In this document: positions 39,412-48,249 of the stretch, in pieces
Layout: every line of letters begins with the position of its first letter
How positions within the stretch are numbered: the stretch's first letter is position 1
From: a virus
Length of the DNA: 64,000 bases
IMG/VR virus record: IMGVR_UViG_3300035698_016797
Location: 1-64,000 of that record
Reading direction: 5' to 3' (one strand)
The notes under the pieces: model-generated
Databases searched by the model: none
What the model was told of the DNA's origin: nothing
The model's input: the letters and a program-made list of their open reading frames with translations, nothing else
Program-made: the position numbers and the translations under genes

Positions 39412-39761
39412 ACATTCTTCATATCAGCAACTCTAACATCAAGTCGTCACTCTTGTTTTGGAAGCAGATCCATTCTGCGATCCAAACAACTGTCCAATGG
39501 TCACCAGCTTTCAACCTGGAGGAGATTTTAGACCTTGATCTAAGTATGTATGACCTTGTCATCTACGAAGAAAAGGTAGGGCTTACTTCTCTGGCAGTAC
39601 AAATGTCTGAAAACCAACACTTGGCAGAAATCATTAACCATATCAACCATAAGCTCTATGTGGTAACGCGTAGGAGATCTACGCATTCCAATACTGGGGT
39701 AGCAGTTTTTACAAGTCGGAAAGATATTCTTTCTGCACTGCAAGCCCAAAATGCGCGATAA
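39408..39761 (+). CDS. Hypothetical protein
   Basis: 117 residues. An alternating alpha/beta pattern (MNILHISNSNIKSSLLFWKQ; MYDLVIYEEK) resembles a small flavodoxin-like fold, without a clear motif. ATGA coupling to the gene before. Confidence 0.58.
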   Translation: MNILHISNSNIKSSLLFWKQIHSAIQTTVQWSPAFNLEEILDLDLSMYDLVIYEEKVGLTSLAVQMSENQHLAEIINHINHKLYVVTRRRSTHSNTGVAVFTSRKDILSALQAQNAR

Positions 39762-39784
39762 GCGCAAAATTGTGGAGGTGACTC

Positions 39785-40417
39785 ATGTCACAGAACGTAG
39801 CAGTATCATTCGGCGTCAACAAGATGAACCTGGAAATCGCAGGCCAGAGCCTCGCCACCGTCGCGCATCAGCTGAAGAGCCTCTTGGGGCTTGCCGGTGG
39901 CGAAACCCAGAAAGTCAATGGTCGCGAAGCTGCCAATGACTACATCCTCAAGGCTGGCGACAGGCTTGAGTTTGTGAAGGTCAGTGGTCGCAAGGGTGCA
40001 AACGTCTCCGTGACGTTCGGCGTCAACAAGATGAACCTGGAAATCTCAGGCCAGAGTCTGGCAACGGTTGCTCACCAGCTCAAGTCCCTCCTGGGACTTG
40101 CCGGTGGTGAGACCCAGAAGGTCAATGGTCGTACAGTGGCCAATGACTACATCCTCAAGGCTGGTGACAGGCTTGAGTTTGTGAAGGTCAGTGGTCGCAA
40201 GGGTTCGATCGCCGTCAGTGCCGGTGTGAACCGTATGGACCTGGAGCTGGCTGGTAAGACTGTCAGCCAGGTTCGTAAAGAGCTGGCAAGCCTGCTCCAC
40301 ATCGACAATACGTGGAAAGCGGAAGTCAATGGTGCCACCTGTGGTGCCACCAAACGCCTCCGCAACGGTGACAGTCTGGAATTCATCAAGGATTCCGGCA
40401 CCAAGGGTGATGGCTGA
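39785..40417 (+). CDS. Triple-repeat ubiquitin-like protein
   Basis: 210 residues made of three tandem beta-grasp units of 69, 68 and about 73 residues. Each unit has VN[KR]M[ND]LE, a helix (SLATVAHQLKSLLG), VNG, and [LR].[AN]GD.LEF.K, ending SG[RT]KG. The pattern is that of PRTRC system protein C/ThiS-like ubiquitin relatives, which also end in GTKG. Units 1 and 2 are almost identical in protein and share long identical DNA tracts. After unit 3 only DG follows the KG, so a JAMM protease could expose KG ends, as in poly-ubiquitin. Modifier function is inferred. Confidence 0.8.
   Translation: MSQNVAVSFGVNKMNLEIAGQSLATVAHQLKSLLGLAGGETQKVNGREAANDYILKAGDRLEFVKVSGRKGANVSVTFGVNKMNLEISGQSLATVAHQLKSLLGLAGGETQKVNGRTVANDYILKAGDRLEFVKVSGRKGSIAVSAGVNRMDLELAGKTVSQVRKELASLLHIDNTWKAEVNGATCGATKRLRNGDSLEFIKDSGTKGDG
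39811..40410 (+). repeat. Three tandem Ubl coding repeats
   Basis: Units start near 39811, 40018 (207 bases on) and 40222 (204 bases on). Units 1 and 2 share the first 30 bases and the last 70 bases nearly exactly, but differ by synonymous changes in the middle, which suggests gene conversion or selection on the protein. Unit 3 is more diverged. Confidence 0.85.
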
Positions 40418-40448
40418 AACCATCAAATGCTATTGATGTAGCATTAGA

Positions 40449-40488
40449 GTCGGAGGGGGAATGTTCCCCTTCCGACTTTTTCTTTCCA
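40449..40488 (+). terminator. Intrinsic terminator after the triple Ubl
   Basis: GTCGGAGGGGGAA pairs with TTCCCCTTCCGAC (one G-U), followed by TTTTTCTTT. It may lower expression of the downstream E2/E1 genes relative to the Ubl. Confidence 0.88.
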
Positions 40489-40519
40489 AACTGCACTAAA
40501 ACATGGAGGAATAACCAAC

Positions 40520-41251
40520 ATGGCGGCTCCAACCACAGTTCGAACCTACATTCGTATGGAAGGTGAGAGCACTGAACTAGTAGAGGAACGAGTCAAAAAG
40601 AGCTTTGAGACTGAATCTTTTCTTGAAGCACTGAGGCTCGAAGCTGGACTATCGTCCGGTCTCATTCCTCAAGATTGCATCTTCTTCTTCCGTAAACCAC
40701 CAACATCGGCAGAATCCGGTGATGATGCAGTTTACGTGATGGAAAAAGAACCTCGTACGGTCACTATGCACTTTCGCAATTCCGGTGCCAGCGGTAGCGG
40801 AACCGTTCATCCACTCAAAGTGTCTCTTCCGTACTGTCTTTTCTTCATACCCGTTAGAGGTGGAAACATACAGGACATTTGGCCAGTATGTTCAAAGCAG
40901 CGCATCAAAACCATAGATGATCCCATCTTTGTGTTGCCGATACCAAACGTGTACGATTCGGGCCATGGAAGAATTTGTGTTGGAAATCTTCGCATCGACA
41001 ATGAGAGTCCCATCCATGTGAGACTTAACAAGTTGGTGTCGATGGTTTTCACGTCTGAGTTCAACTTGGATTTGACCACGATCTATCCTTCTGTGATGGT
41101 GAAGAAGTCTGGTGAAGATCCATCCATTTTTGGATGGGCACACAAGTCGGAAGGCAATTCGTTGTTTGGATGCTCCGATGAGGTAGAGTACCTGCCTCAT
41201 AATTACGGAACATTCAAAGGTCTAATGGGGAATATAGGATGTCAACTGTAA
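40520..41251 (+). CDS. E2-like protein (PRTRC protein B-type)
   Basis: 243 residues. The middle TVHPLKVSLPYCLFFIPVRG and then VLPIPNVYDSGHGRICVGN follow the PRTRC_B/Prok-E2_D pattern (P...F......W......PL...P..NV...G.[VI]C.G), which is described as an E2/UBC-fold member. Cys153 in RICVG is the conserved residue in the place where PRTRC_B has VCLG; whether it forms a thioester is unknown. Located between the Ubl and the JAMM/E1 genes. Homology is by motif, not by search. Confidence 0.65.
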   Translation: MAAPTTVRTYIRMEGESTELVEERVKKSFETESFLEALRLEAGLSSGLIPQDCIFFFRKPPTSAESGDDAVYVMEKEPRTVTMHFRNSGASGSGTVHPLKVSLPYCLFFIPVRGGNIQDIWPVCSKQRIKTIDDPIFVLPIPNVYDSGHGRICVGNLRIDNESPIHVRLNKLVSMVFTSEFNLDLTTIYPSVMVKKSGEDPSIFGWAHKSEGNSLFGCSDEVEYLPHNYGTFKGLMGNIGCQL

Positions 41252-41595
41252 AGCAGTTTGACAGAATATTGAGTGCAACTGAAAACATTCCAACCGTCAA
41301 TGCTCAACCAATCAGTTCCGTGTTTGGGGTTTTGACAAAAAACAGTGTTCCTCGGTTGCTGACAATTACCGGAAATGCGACAACTATCATGTTGGCGCAG
41401 TTTTTACTGTTCTTGCGCAGACAGTTGAAGCATGTAAAATGTTTGATGGTCCTTGACAACAAAAACAAGGGTCAAGTAGATCGCGCATTCGTTAAGGCTG
41501 AAGTGATTCAGAGAGACAGAGATGCTGCAAAAGCCATTGCGGCCAAGAAAAAAACCAAGGGTAAGACGGTCAAAAAGACCAAGGAGTTGTTCTGA
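41239..41595 (+). CDS. Hypothetical protein of the Ubl locus
   Basis: 118 residues, basic C-terminus (KKKTKGKTVKKTKELF). RLLTITGNATTIMLAQFLLF looks like a buried alpha/beta core. Overlaps both the E2-like and JAMM genes, so it is tightly coupled. Not recognised. Confidence 0.65.
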   Translation: MSTVKQFDRILSATENIPTVNAQPISSVFGVLTKNSVPRLLTITGNATTIMLAQFLLFLRRQLKHVKCLMVLDNKNKGQVDRAFVKAEVIQRDRDAAKAIAAKKKTKGKTVKKTKELF

Positions 41596-42680
41596 TGAAC
41601 AGATTCGTGACGTCCCAAGGCATCCCAATCATTACAATGGAAGATGGAGATGATGTGGAGTCCATTACGGACCCCATCTGTTTCATCGTTTCATCCAAAG
41701 GTTGCTTCGTAAAGAAGACCAATCGGTTCTACACTTCCGTAACCGCAACAGGAAAAGACGGAATCAGCGTGCTTGGAGAAGTCAAGCCGTTCGTATCTTT
41801 CGCAGTAACAAAGCTGCCGCTTCCGACATTCCGTGCCATTCGCCAGTTCTTCACTGATGTCTACAAGAAGATGCAATCTGAAGTGGCCATCATGTTGTAC
41901 TACGATTTCGATGCGAAGTTGTGGTTGTGGGTGGTTCCTGAGCAGAAGGTAACTGCCGCCAGTGTTGACTATGAGGAGACCGACAAATCCATCATCATCA
42001 ACCAGGACAACGAACGTATTGAAGGTCCGGTTCCAGACAGCTTTACGAAGCTCGGAAGTATCCATTCTCATGCAGGAATGGGAGCCTTCCATTCTGGTAC
42101 TGACAACGCTGACGAATTCCACTTCGACGGCCTACACATCACCATCGGCTCGTTCAACAAGGCAAGCAGTGGAGATTGTTCGTACTCTGCACGCTGGATC
42201 ATCGCCGGAGAAGAAGTGAAGACTGAAATCACGGAAGTGGTTGCAGATCTCGATCCTCCTGGAGAATACCCCGAAGATGCTCATGAAGCAGTAAAGAAGG
42301 GTACATCTGCCAGTCGCACTTATGGATCAGGACGTTCCATTGGTGCCGGTACAGGAAAAGGAGGTGCGGGTCAATCGGGAATAACAAACCCTACCCAGGC
42401 GGCGAAAGGCCGCCAGACGACGCAGACGACTCAGAGTGGCAAGCCTGGTACGAAACCTGGGGAAGGTGCGACGGTGGATACAACTGGTAAAGCTCCAGCG
42501 ACTGGTAAAGCTCCAGCGACTGGTAAAGCTCCAGCGACTGGTAAAGCTCCGACAACTGGGAAAGGTCCAGTGAAGGGTTTGACGGCAGGTGACACTCAAG
42601 CAGTGACTCCTCTCGTTCCGGCGAAAGGTTCAGAAGAAAAACCGGGCCAGGAAAAAAAAACCAAGACAGAGTCATCGTAG
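41595..42680 (+). CDS. JAMM/JAB metalloprotease-like protein (PRTRC protein A-type)
   Basis: 361 residues. GSIHSHAGMGAFHSGTDNAD holds the JAMM zinc site H157-x-H159-x7-S-x2-D170; E96 may be the catalytic Glu. These enzymes cleave isopeptide or linear bonds after ubiquitin-like proteins. The last 150 residues are low-complexity, ending in four near-copies of TGKAPA and a charged tail, probably a flexible adaptor. AAGGAG precedes the ATG, which overlaps the previous stop. A natural substrate would be the KG-ended triple Ubl. Confidence 0.82.
   Translation: MNRFVTSQGIPIITMEDGDDVESITDPICFIVSSKGCFVKKTNRFYTSVTATGKDGISVLGEVKPFVSFAVTKLPLPTFRAIRQFFTDVYKKMQSEVAIMLYYDFDAKLWLWVVPEQKVTAASVDYEETDKSIIINQDNERIEGPVPDSFTKLGSIHSHAGMGAFHSGTDNADEFHFDGLHITIGSFNKASSGDCSYSARWIIAGEEVKTEITEVVADLDPPGEYPEDAHEAVKKGTSASRTYGSGRSIGAGTGKGGAGQSGITNPTQAAKGRQTTQTTQSGKPGTKPGEGATVDTTGKAPATGKAPATGKAPATGKAPTTGKGPVKGLTAGDTQAVTPLVPAKGSEEKPGQEKKTKTESS
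42482..42560 (+). repeat. 18-base tandem repeat in the JAMM gene
   Basis: Four copies of ACTGGTAAAGCTCCAGCG (the last diverged) encode TGKAPA. Copy number could vary by slippage. Confidence 0.9.
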
Positions 42681-42747
42681 AGAATCCGGCGAGTGCGGGA
42701 ATACAATTCCTGAAAACGACTCCAGATCAGAGCAGTTCATAGAAAGA

Positions 42748-42834
42748 ATGGTCGAAAGGTTCGGCTCTGAAGTTGGAGACAATCTTCAAGAGGCTGTTGA
42801 GTTGGCACGAGCCAGCCAACAGTCAGAAGGATAG
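42748..42834 (+). CDS. Possible 28-residue peptide
   Basis: MVERFGSEVGDNLQEAVELA...QSEG, ending six bases before the E1-like start. The same frame is open for 60 more bases upstream without a good start. Weakly supported. Confidence 0.35.
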   Translation: MVERFGSEVGDNLQEAVELARASQQSEG

Positions 42835-42840
42835 AACGAT

Positions 42841-43551
42841 ATGTACAAGAATGTCATAGTTATTGGCTGTGGAGGAATTGGATCACATCTTCTTCCTCCG
42901 CTGACACGATTCTTCGCTTCAATGGAGAAAGAGAAGCGTCCCAAGGAAATGAGAATCGTTGATGGAGACAAGTATGAGCAAGGCAATGCCGATCGGCAAG
43001 AGTTTGTTGCTCGTCAAGTCAACCAGAATAAAGCAGAGGCGCAGAAGGAACGCTGTTCAGTCATTCACGAAGGAATGATGGACTACTATGCGTTCCCGGA
43101 ATACCTCGGTAGCGGCAATATTGACAGCATTATTGAAGAGGATTCAATTATCTTCATGTGTGTTGACAATCATGTTTGTCGCAGTATTGTGTCGAAACAC
43201 TGTCAAACGTTGAACAACGTTGCTCTCATCACGGGAGCAAACGAACTCACCGACGGCAACGTACAGATTTACGTCAGAAAAGATGGAAAGGATATGTCTC
43301 CTCCAATAGAAAAGAGACATCCTGAAATCAGCACGGCGAAAGATGGTGACAGATCAATGATGAGCTGTGAGGAGATTGAGAAGTTGCCCGGTGGTGGACA
43401 AATCATTCTGGTGAATGCTACCGCCGCGAATCTTCAATTTCAACTCGCTTGGGAATGGCTCTCTATCGGAAAGCTTCCTTTCGAGGAGGTATATTTCGAC
43501 GTTGAGTCAATCGGAATGCGTGGGGTGCCAAATGACTACTCCAAAAAGTAG
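42841..43551 (+). CDS. E1/ThiF-like adenylating enzyme (PRTRC ThiF type)
   Basis: 236 residues. VIGCGGIGSH (residues 7-16) is the Rossmann ATP loop; VDGDKYEQGNADRQEF (40-55) has the D..D, N49 and R52Q53 of the E1 active site; CVDNHVCR (107-114) follows. Candidate catalytic Cys176 is in MMSCEEIEKLPGGGQI, where E1 enzymes of the PRTRC group have a Cys before a GGQ. It would adenylate the C-terminus of the Ubl. Family assignment is good; substrate specificity is inferred from the neighbours. Confidence 0.85.
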   Translation: MYKNVIVIGCGGIGSHLLPPLTRFFASMEKEKRPKEMRIVDGDKYEQGNADRQEFVARQVNQNKAEAQKERCSVIHEGMMDYYAFPEYLGSGNIDSIIEEDSIIFMCVDNHVCRSIVSKHCQTLNNVALITGANELTDGNVQIYVRKDGKDMSPPIEKRHPEISTAKDGDRSMMSCEEIEKLPGGGQIILVNATAANLQFQLAWEWLSIGKLPFEEVYFDVESIGMRGVPNDYSKK

Positions 43552-44341
43552 CACAGCTCCTCCGGTAAAAAAGTCGGAAGCAAAAGCCAAAACAACCGCC
43601 AAGAAGGACGAGAAAAAAGCCGTAGTAAAGAAGGCTGACAAAGCTTCTGCGGCACCTATTCTGATTCCTGAAGAAATGAGGATTAGGTGTTTGTTTGTTG
43701 ATGGACTGGCTCCAAATCACGTAATAGTTGCCTACGGAGACGACAATGCGTCTTTGCTGAGCACTGGAGTGTGTGTTCGTGATCCAGAAAACAATAAACG
43801 GTTTTATCATATCACACAAATGTTGGTTGGTTTCACCCCAGAAACGGCCGGTCCTTACTTTCAGCCGTTGACTGGTCAAATGTTGCTGGCATCATTGAAG
43901 CATCACAAGGCTAAACTGACATTTCCTTTGACTGTATTTAGAGTTGTTCATCTGTGGGAAGATGGGAACATCATTGGATGGTCAAAAAGAAGTCAAGAGA
44001 AAGCCTTGGAGCGCAGTACTTCGATGTATCTCTGTGCACAGTGTAAAATTTCTGTGACAAATGGAGTTTACGCTCCTGGATGCTCTCCGTATTCAGAGGT
44101 TATAGCTAAAGCTGTAACCATGGCAGAGAGTAAAGTTGCGTTTCACAATCTGTTGGCAACTCGTGTGATTGAAGGCAACCACGATTTATGGTCGTTCTTG
44201 TCGGCCAACGCCTACCTTGATAGTCTGTGTACAAGGTGTCGTCTCTTGGCAATAAAAAGCCTAACTGGAGAAATAGTTACTCAGATTGCGACAACAGGAA
44301 GAATGAAACCGGTGTTTCAAAACGAAAAGGAGGTTGAGTAA
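43532..44341 (+). CDS. Hypothetical protein of the Ubl locus
   Basis: 269 residues. The first 35 residues are a Lys/Ala-rich linker (KKSEAKAKTTAKKDEKKAVV); the rest is globular with possible zinc site (CAQC...GC; LCTRC). Overlaps the E1-like stop. Could correspond to a PRTRC accessory gene but shows no recognisable motif. Confidence 0.68.
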   Translation: MTTPKSSTAPPVKKSEAKAKTTAKKDEKKAVVKKADKASAAPILIPEEMRIRCLFVDGLAPNHVIVAYGDDNASLLSTGVCVRDPENNKRFYHITQMLVGFTPETAGPYFQPLTGQMLLASLKHHKAKLTFPLTVFRVVHLWEDGNIIGWSKRSQEKALERSTSMYLCAQCKISVTNGVYAPGCSPYSEVIAKAVTMAESKVAFHNLLATRVIEGNHDLWSFLSANAYLDSLCTRCRLLAIKSLTGEIVTQIATTGRMKPVFQNEKEVE

Positions 44342-45270
44342 TGGCTCAACAAGTAGTCTCTCATACCGTTTATATGACGGCAGAGACGGATGTAACTTTA
44401 CCACAGCTGGAAGGAGCAAACGAAGCTCTCGTTGAAGAGCTTAGAGTACTTCTTCTTGGCAATAAGAAGGTTGAAGCGGTTCAGAAGTTTCGTCTGGCAA
44501 CAGGCTGTTCTCTGAAGGATGCTGTAGACCGACTGATTATCGGCTGGTGGATGGAGTTTGCACAAAGTCTCATTGATCCGTCAAAATACCCAGAAAAGTG
44601 CTGTTTCAATTGTGTTGGAACGTGCGGCAAACTTGCCAATCTTCAATCTACAAATGGAGCAAAACTTTGGGACATTGACAATCAGATTCCATGTGGAACC
44701 AATTGCAGTGTGTTTATGACCCTTGAAGCCCTCAAGAAGAGTTTGGTGATCAAGGATAGCGCAGTACAGGTAAAACTTACCAACTCTGCCAACAGCAGTG
44801 TGACGAACATCATCGTTGACACTCCTATTGTGAAGACAGAAAGAAGCAATCGTGATGGCAAGGTTCTTGAAACGAAGTTTGTGATCCACTCAAAATCACA
44901 AGTTGTAACAAAAGTTTCAGGTGCAATCTGCAAACTGTTTCTTGCCGGTTTCCAATGGTCCTCAACCAATGGTTTCGAAGGAACTCTGACTGTTGGGACA
45001 TGTGAACCAAAAAGCAAGGAAACGTGGGAAAAATATCTTGAAAGAGCTTCTGAGGAAGTAAGAAAAGCTCGTGAGTGCGTCACCGAAACGTACCAGGCAA
45101 TGGATGAAAAGACTTTGTTCGCGGCTATGGAAAAATTCCTGACAAAGCGTGGACTGAAGAATGTTATTGCCAACTATAACGGTGATATTGAGTCTCTGTG
45201 TGACGACATGTTCCCAGATCAGGAACTGGTGTATGTTGCCATTGAATTCGCAAGGGAAGATTTGTCATGA
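44341..45270 (+). CDS. Hypothetical Cys-rich protein of the Ubl locus
   Basis: 309 residues starting after AAAAGGAGG. CCFNCVGTCGKLANLQSTNG then CGTNCSVF gives six Cys in the middle; otherwise alpha/beta. Not recognised. The TAATG overlap with the preceding gene implies coupling. Confidence 0.68.
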   Translation: MAQQVVSHTVYMTAETDVTLPQLEGANEALVEELRVLLLGNKKVEAVQKFRLATGCSLKDAVDRLIIGWWMEFAQSLIDPSKYPEKCCFNCVGTCGKLANLQSTNGAKLWDIDNQIPCGTNCSVFMTLEALKKSLVIKDSAVQVKLTNSANSSVTNIIVDTPIVKTERSNRDGKVLETKFVIHSKSQVVTKVSGAICKLFLAGFQWSSTNGFEGTLTVGTCEPKSKETWEKYLERASEEVRKARECVTETYQAMDEKTLFAAMEKFLTKRGLKNVIANYNGDIESLCDDMFPDQELVYVAIEFAREDLS

Positions 45271-46169
45271 TTGTTATGATTGACCAATACGTTAAATTGC
45301 CAGACACTTCCGATTTCAAACCCATTGTTCCGAAGAATGCCAATGAAGGAAAAATCATTCTTCAATTCAAAACGACCTTTCGGAATCCTGAGACGCTCAG
45401 TATTATGAAAGATTGTCTGTTGTCCGCCGGTCATGAATGTGAAAGTTCTCGCATTGACCAGAAATGGTTAAATGAAGCCTTCACGCCAATCATGCACGAA
45501 ATGATCAAAGGGTTTGTTATATGGGGACTGCCGACCTTCATGAAGAAGGCAAGAGAGCATTCTCCAAGAGGGTTCGGAAGTGGTAGTAAAAGACGAGTTT
45601 TTATGAGAAGCCTCTTTGATCAGTTTTTGGAAGAGGGTTTTGCCTTAAAGTCGGCAGAAAACTTTGCACTCTCATCATTCTCTTCTATTGGATGGAGAAT
45701 GCCTGAAAGTATTCGTGTTAGAGGACAAGGTTGGACTACTCAAATTGCTCGCTCTTTCGGAAACTTTATTAACAATGTAAACCGTGGCAGAACGTCACAT
45801 TCAATCCTCAACGTGCTAAGAAGTTGTACTCCATACCCGTATGTGACAGAAGAGGGAGATCAGTTCGTACTTCCAAACAGTGACAATAAAAATGTGGTTG
45901 ATGCATGTCATCAGTTCACTAACATTATGAACGGCGTCATGGATAACACGAACGCAATATTCAACGAGATTGAATGGGTCTCTGACACCATGTCAGACAT
46001 GAATCCTTGCGGTAGAGCAGGATGTAACGAAGGAAACATGTGTTCAAGCTGTTACGATAGGCTGTACGATCTTGTTGATGGATGTGCCGGAAAGACTGAC
46101 GCTAACAGGTATTTTGTGACAGCTGTTGAAAATCGAGAAACCTTTGATAGCATAACGCCGTCAGAATAA
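45267..46169 (+). CDS. Hypothetical protein with C-terminal Cys cluster
   Basis: 300 residues. The end NPCGRAGCNEGNMCSSCYDR can bind zinc (C..C....C..C). The N-terminal two-thirds is helical and not recognised. ATGA coupling upstream. Confidence 0.68.
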   Translation: MIVMIDQYVKLPDTSDFKPIVPKNANEGKIILQFKTTFRNPETLSIMKDCLLSAGHECESSRIDQKWLNEAFTPIMHEMIKGFVIWGLPTFMKKAREHSPRGFGSGSKRRVFMRSLFDQFLEEGFALKSAENFALSSFSSIGWRMPESIRVRGQGWTTQIARSFGNFINNVNRGRTSHSILNVLRSCTPYPYVTEEGDQFVLPNSDNKNVVDACHQFTNIMNGVMDNTNAIFNEIEWVSDTMSDMNPCGRAGCNEGNMCSSCYDRLYDLVDGCAGKTDANRYFVTAVENRETFDSITPSE

Positions 46170-46200
46170 CAACATTTAGTATTCAAGAAGGAACAGGAAA

Positions 46201-46962
46201 ATGGAAGAAACACCATCGTTCGTAGCAGAGGCACAGCGCCAACTTGAAGCGCAGAATGCAACACTTCAAGCAGAAGCGGAGGCTATGCTACAACAAACCG
46301 CGCAAAACGAAGAAAACATATCGGAACGTGTTACGGCTCAAGTCCCAGAAATGATGACGGCAGACAATGTTCTGTCTGAAGAACGTGAAAAAATGGCAAT
46401 TCTATATGCCGTAAACACGTATCTTGTCATCACCAATCGTGGATTTGGAGTTATTGACCTACTTAATTCGTGGGTAAGCAGCACTGGGTCAACGATTCCG
46501 GTTATGGATTTCTCGTGGTGTTCCGACAACTTGATCAACACCAACATCTTGAATGGGACAGTAAAACTTGATGACATTGTTGATTGGTTGAAGTCAATTG
46601 ACCCAACTCTCAGCGAAATGTTTCTTTGCTTCCATGGCAAGGTTGACGACACATTTGTCCAATTGGTTGCCAACATGGGCAGAGCAGAAGGTCTTCTGCC
46701 TTTCGCAGTTAAACTTTCACGTTCTTTCGACAAGATACCCGAGGGTACAAGAGGCTTTATCTGGCCACTTCCAAAAGGGGCAGGAAAACTCGAAGGCATG
46801 GAAGGTTTTGTACCTATCTTGCTGGAAAAAGAATTCCCCTTCTGTCACTCGTTTGAGATGGTGACTGGTGAGCCGATAGAAGGAGTCAATAAAAGAGGTT
46901 TCTTCATCTCACTTTCTTGCTTAGAACAGGATAATGGGGTGATGGTTGCCAAAAAGTGTTAA
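46201..46962 (+). CDS. Hypothetical protein, gene before the reverse transcriptase
   Basis: 253 residues. Coiled-coil N-terminus (AQRQLEAQNATLQAEAEAML), then an alpha/beta domain (IPVMDFSWCSDNLINTNILN). Ends ten bases before the RT start; AAGAAGGAACAGG site. Function unknown, but adjacency makes it a candidate RT partner. Confidence 0.65.
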   Translation: MEETPSFVAEAQRQLEAQNATLQAEAEAMLQQTAQNEENISERVTAQVPEMMTADNVLSEEREKMAILYAVNTYLVITNRGFGVIDLLNSWVSSTGSTIPVMDFSWCSDNLINTNILNGTVKLDDIVDWLKSIDPTLSEMFLCFHGKVDDTFVQLVANMGRAEGLLPFAVKLSRSFDKIPEGTRGFIWPLPKGAGKLEGMEGFVPILLEKEFPFCHSFEMVTGEPIEGVNKRGFFISLSCLEQDNGVMVAKKC

Positions 46963-46971
46963 GGAGTACGT

Positions 46972-48249
46972 ATGCTGAATCAATTGTCACGACAGTTTGG
47001 AGAGCTGCCAGTAGAACTTGTTGCTAAAGATCAAAGCGACATTCCGATAGTGTCGTTTATTCAAGCTAGGCATGGGCCGGTATTGCCTGGTCGAAATATA
47101 AACGAGAAGGCATTTGGCCAACTACTTGAACTTCTGCTCGAAGGCAAGATTGTCAGAGTTAGATGTAATATAGATGCTTTTGCTCAAGAGATGGAGCATC
47201 TGAGAAAACTTGCATCTAAAAATGTTCTCATGGTATCTGCTACGGATATTTGGGAACATAATAGAGGTGAAGTTTACAAATTCAGGTTTAACGCATCAAG
47301 CGAATACTATATGGGACTTGATGAATTAGTAAATCCTGTTGATATAATTGCTTCTGTTCTTGGAGTGGAGGGAGAACTCCTTACAAGTCTTATGGCAGAT
47401 ATTTCGTCTCACTACAATCGCTTTCCATTGACAAAAAGGGATGGTTCGCAAAGATGGATTAACGCTCCAGACGATGATCTGAAAGGGGTTCAGAGACGCA
47501 TAATGAACAGAATGCTTTATCGTGGATGGGCAACTCCATGTGCTCACGGATTCATTCATGGAAAAAGTATTAAGACAAACGCAGAACGTCATGTTGGAGC
47601 CAAGGTTGTCGTCAAAATGGACATATCCAAATTCTTTGACAACATAGGAATTGACAAACTTAATACAGCCTTTGTTCCTCTGCTGAAAGCAGAAGAGCTT
47701 TTCACAATCAATTTTATCTCATCGTTGTGTACTCTCAACGGGGTCACCCCACAAGGAGCACCAACGAGTCCCGCACTATCAAATCTCGTGGTAAGAAACA
47801 TGGACTTTGCCCTCATGGGTTTAGCCAGAAAACATCACGCAGTCTACACGAGATATGCTGATGATTTGGTATTTTCCTCGAAAGATAATCGTGCATTACC
47901 ATCAATCATCCCTTTGGTAATGAACGTTGTCAACTCGAATGGGTTCCGAATCAACATGAGAAAAACCGGAGTCTTTCGCGACGGTGGAAGAATGCCGGTA
48001 ACCGGACTGGTAATCAATAAACATACAAACGTTCCTCGTAAGGAGCGTTATAAAGTACGTGCGGAGCTTCATAACATTGCAACTGGAAGAAAACCTGCAA
48101 GCGAAGAGGATCTTCAGCGTCTCGCCGGAAAGGTGGCGTTCATCAATATGGCGAATCCGCAACAGGGAGCACGTTTTGATAGTTTGATGACAGCAGCAAA
48201 GGCTGGTGCCGTACAATCAACGGAAGGTGCGGAAAACAATGACAGTTGA
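46972..48249 (+). CDS. Retron-type reverse transcriptase
   Basis: 425 residues. From residue 145 the RT core shows: RWINAPDDDLKGVQRRI, AHGFIHGKSIKTNAERH (N203-A-x-x-H207), VVKMDISKFFDNI (D217), GVTPQGAPTSPALSNLV, YTRYADDLVFS (YADD 295-298), GFRINMRKTG and PVTGLVIN (VTG 343-345). NAxxH and VTG are the diagnostic retron motifs; QGxxxSP excludes diversity-generating elements. The first 140 residues are an unrecognised N-terminal domain. AAGGAG starts the gene. It would copy msr-msd RNA into a branched RNA-DNA molecule. No ncRNA lies directly upstream; see the four RNAs downstream. Confidence 0.92.
   Translation: MLNQLSRQFGELPVELVAKDQSDIPIVSFIQARHGPVLPGRNINEKAFGQLLELLLEGKIVRVRCNIDAFAQEMEHLRKLASKNVLMVSATDIWEHNRGEVYKFRFNASSEYYMGLDELVNPVDIIASVLGVEGELLTSLMADISSHYNRFPLTKRDGSQRWINAPDDDLKGVQRRIMNRMLYRGWATPCAHGFIHGKSIKTNAERHVGAKVVVKMDISKFFDNIGIDKLNTAFVPLLKAEELFTINFISSLCTLNGVTPQGAPTSPALSNLVVRNMDFALMGLARKHHAVYTRYADDLVFSSKDNRALPSIIPLVMNVVNSNGFRINMRKTGVFRDGGRMPVTGLVINKHTNVPRKERYKVRAELHNIATGRKPASEEDLQRLAGKVAFINMANPQQGARFDSLMTAAKAGAVQSTEGAENNDS

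Noticed and set aside
46972-48249. Diversity-generating retroelement RT
   Set aside because: Motif 4 is QGAPTSP, not the GxxxSQ of DGR enzymes, and no template/variable repeat pair was seen.
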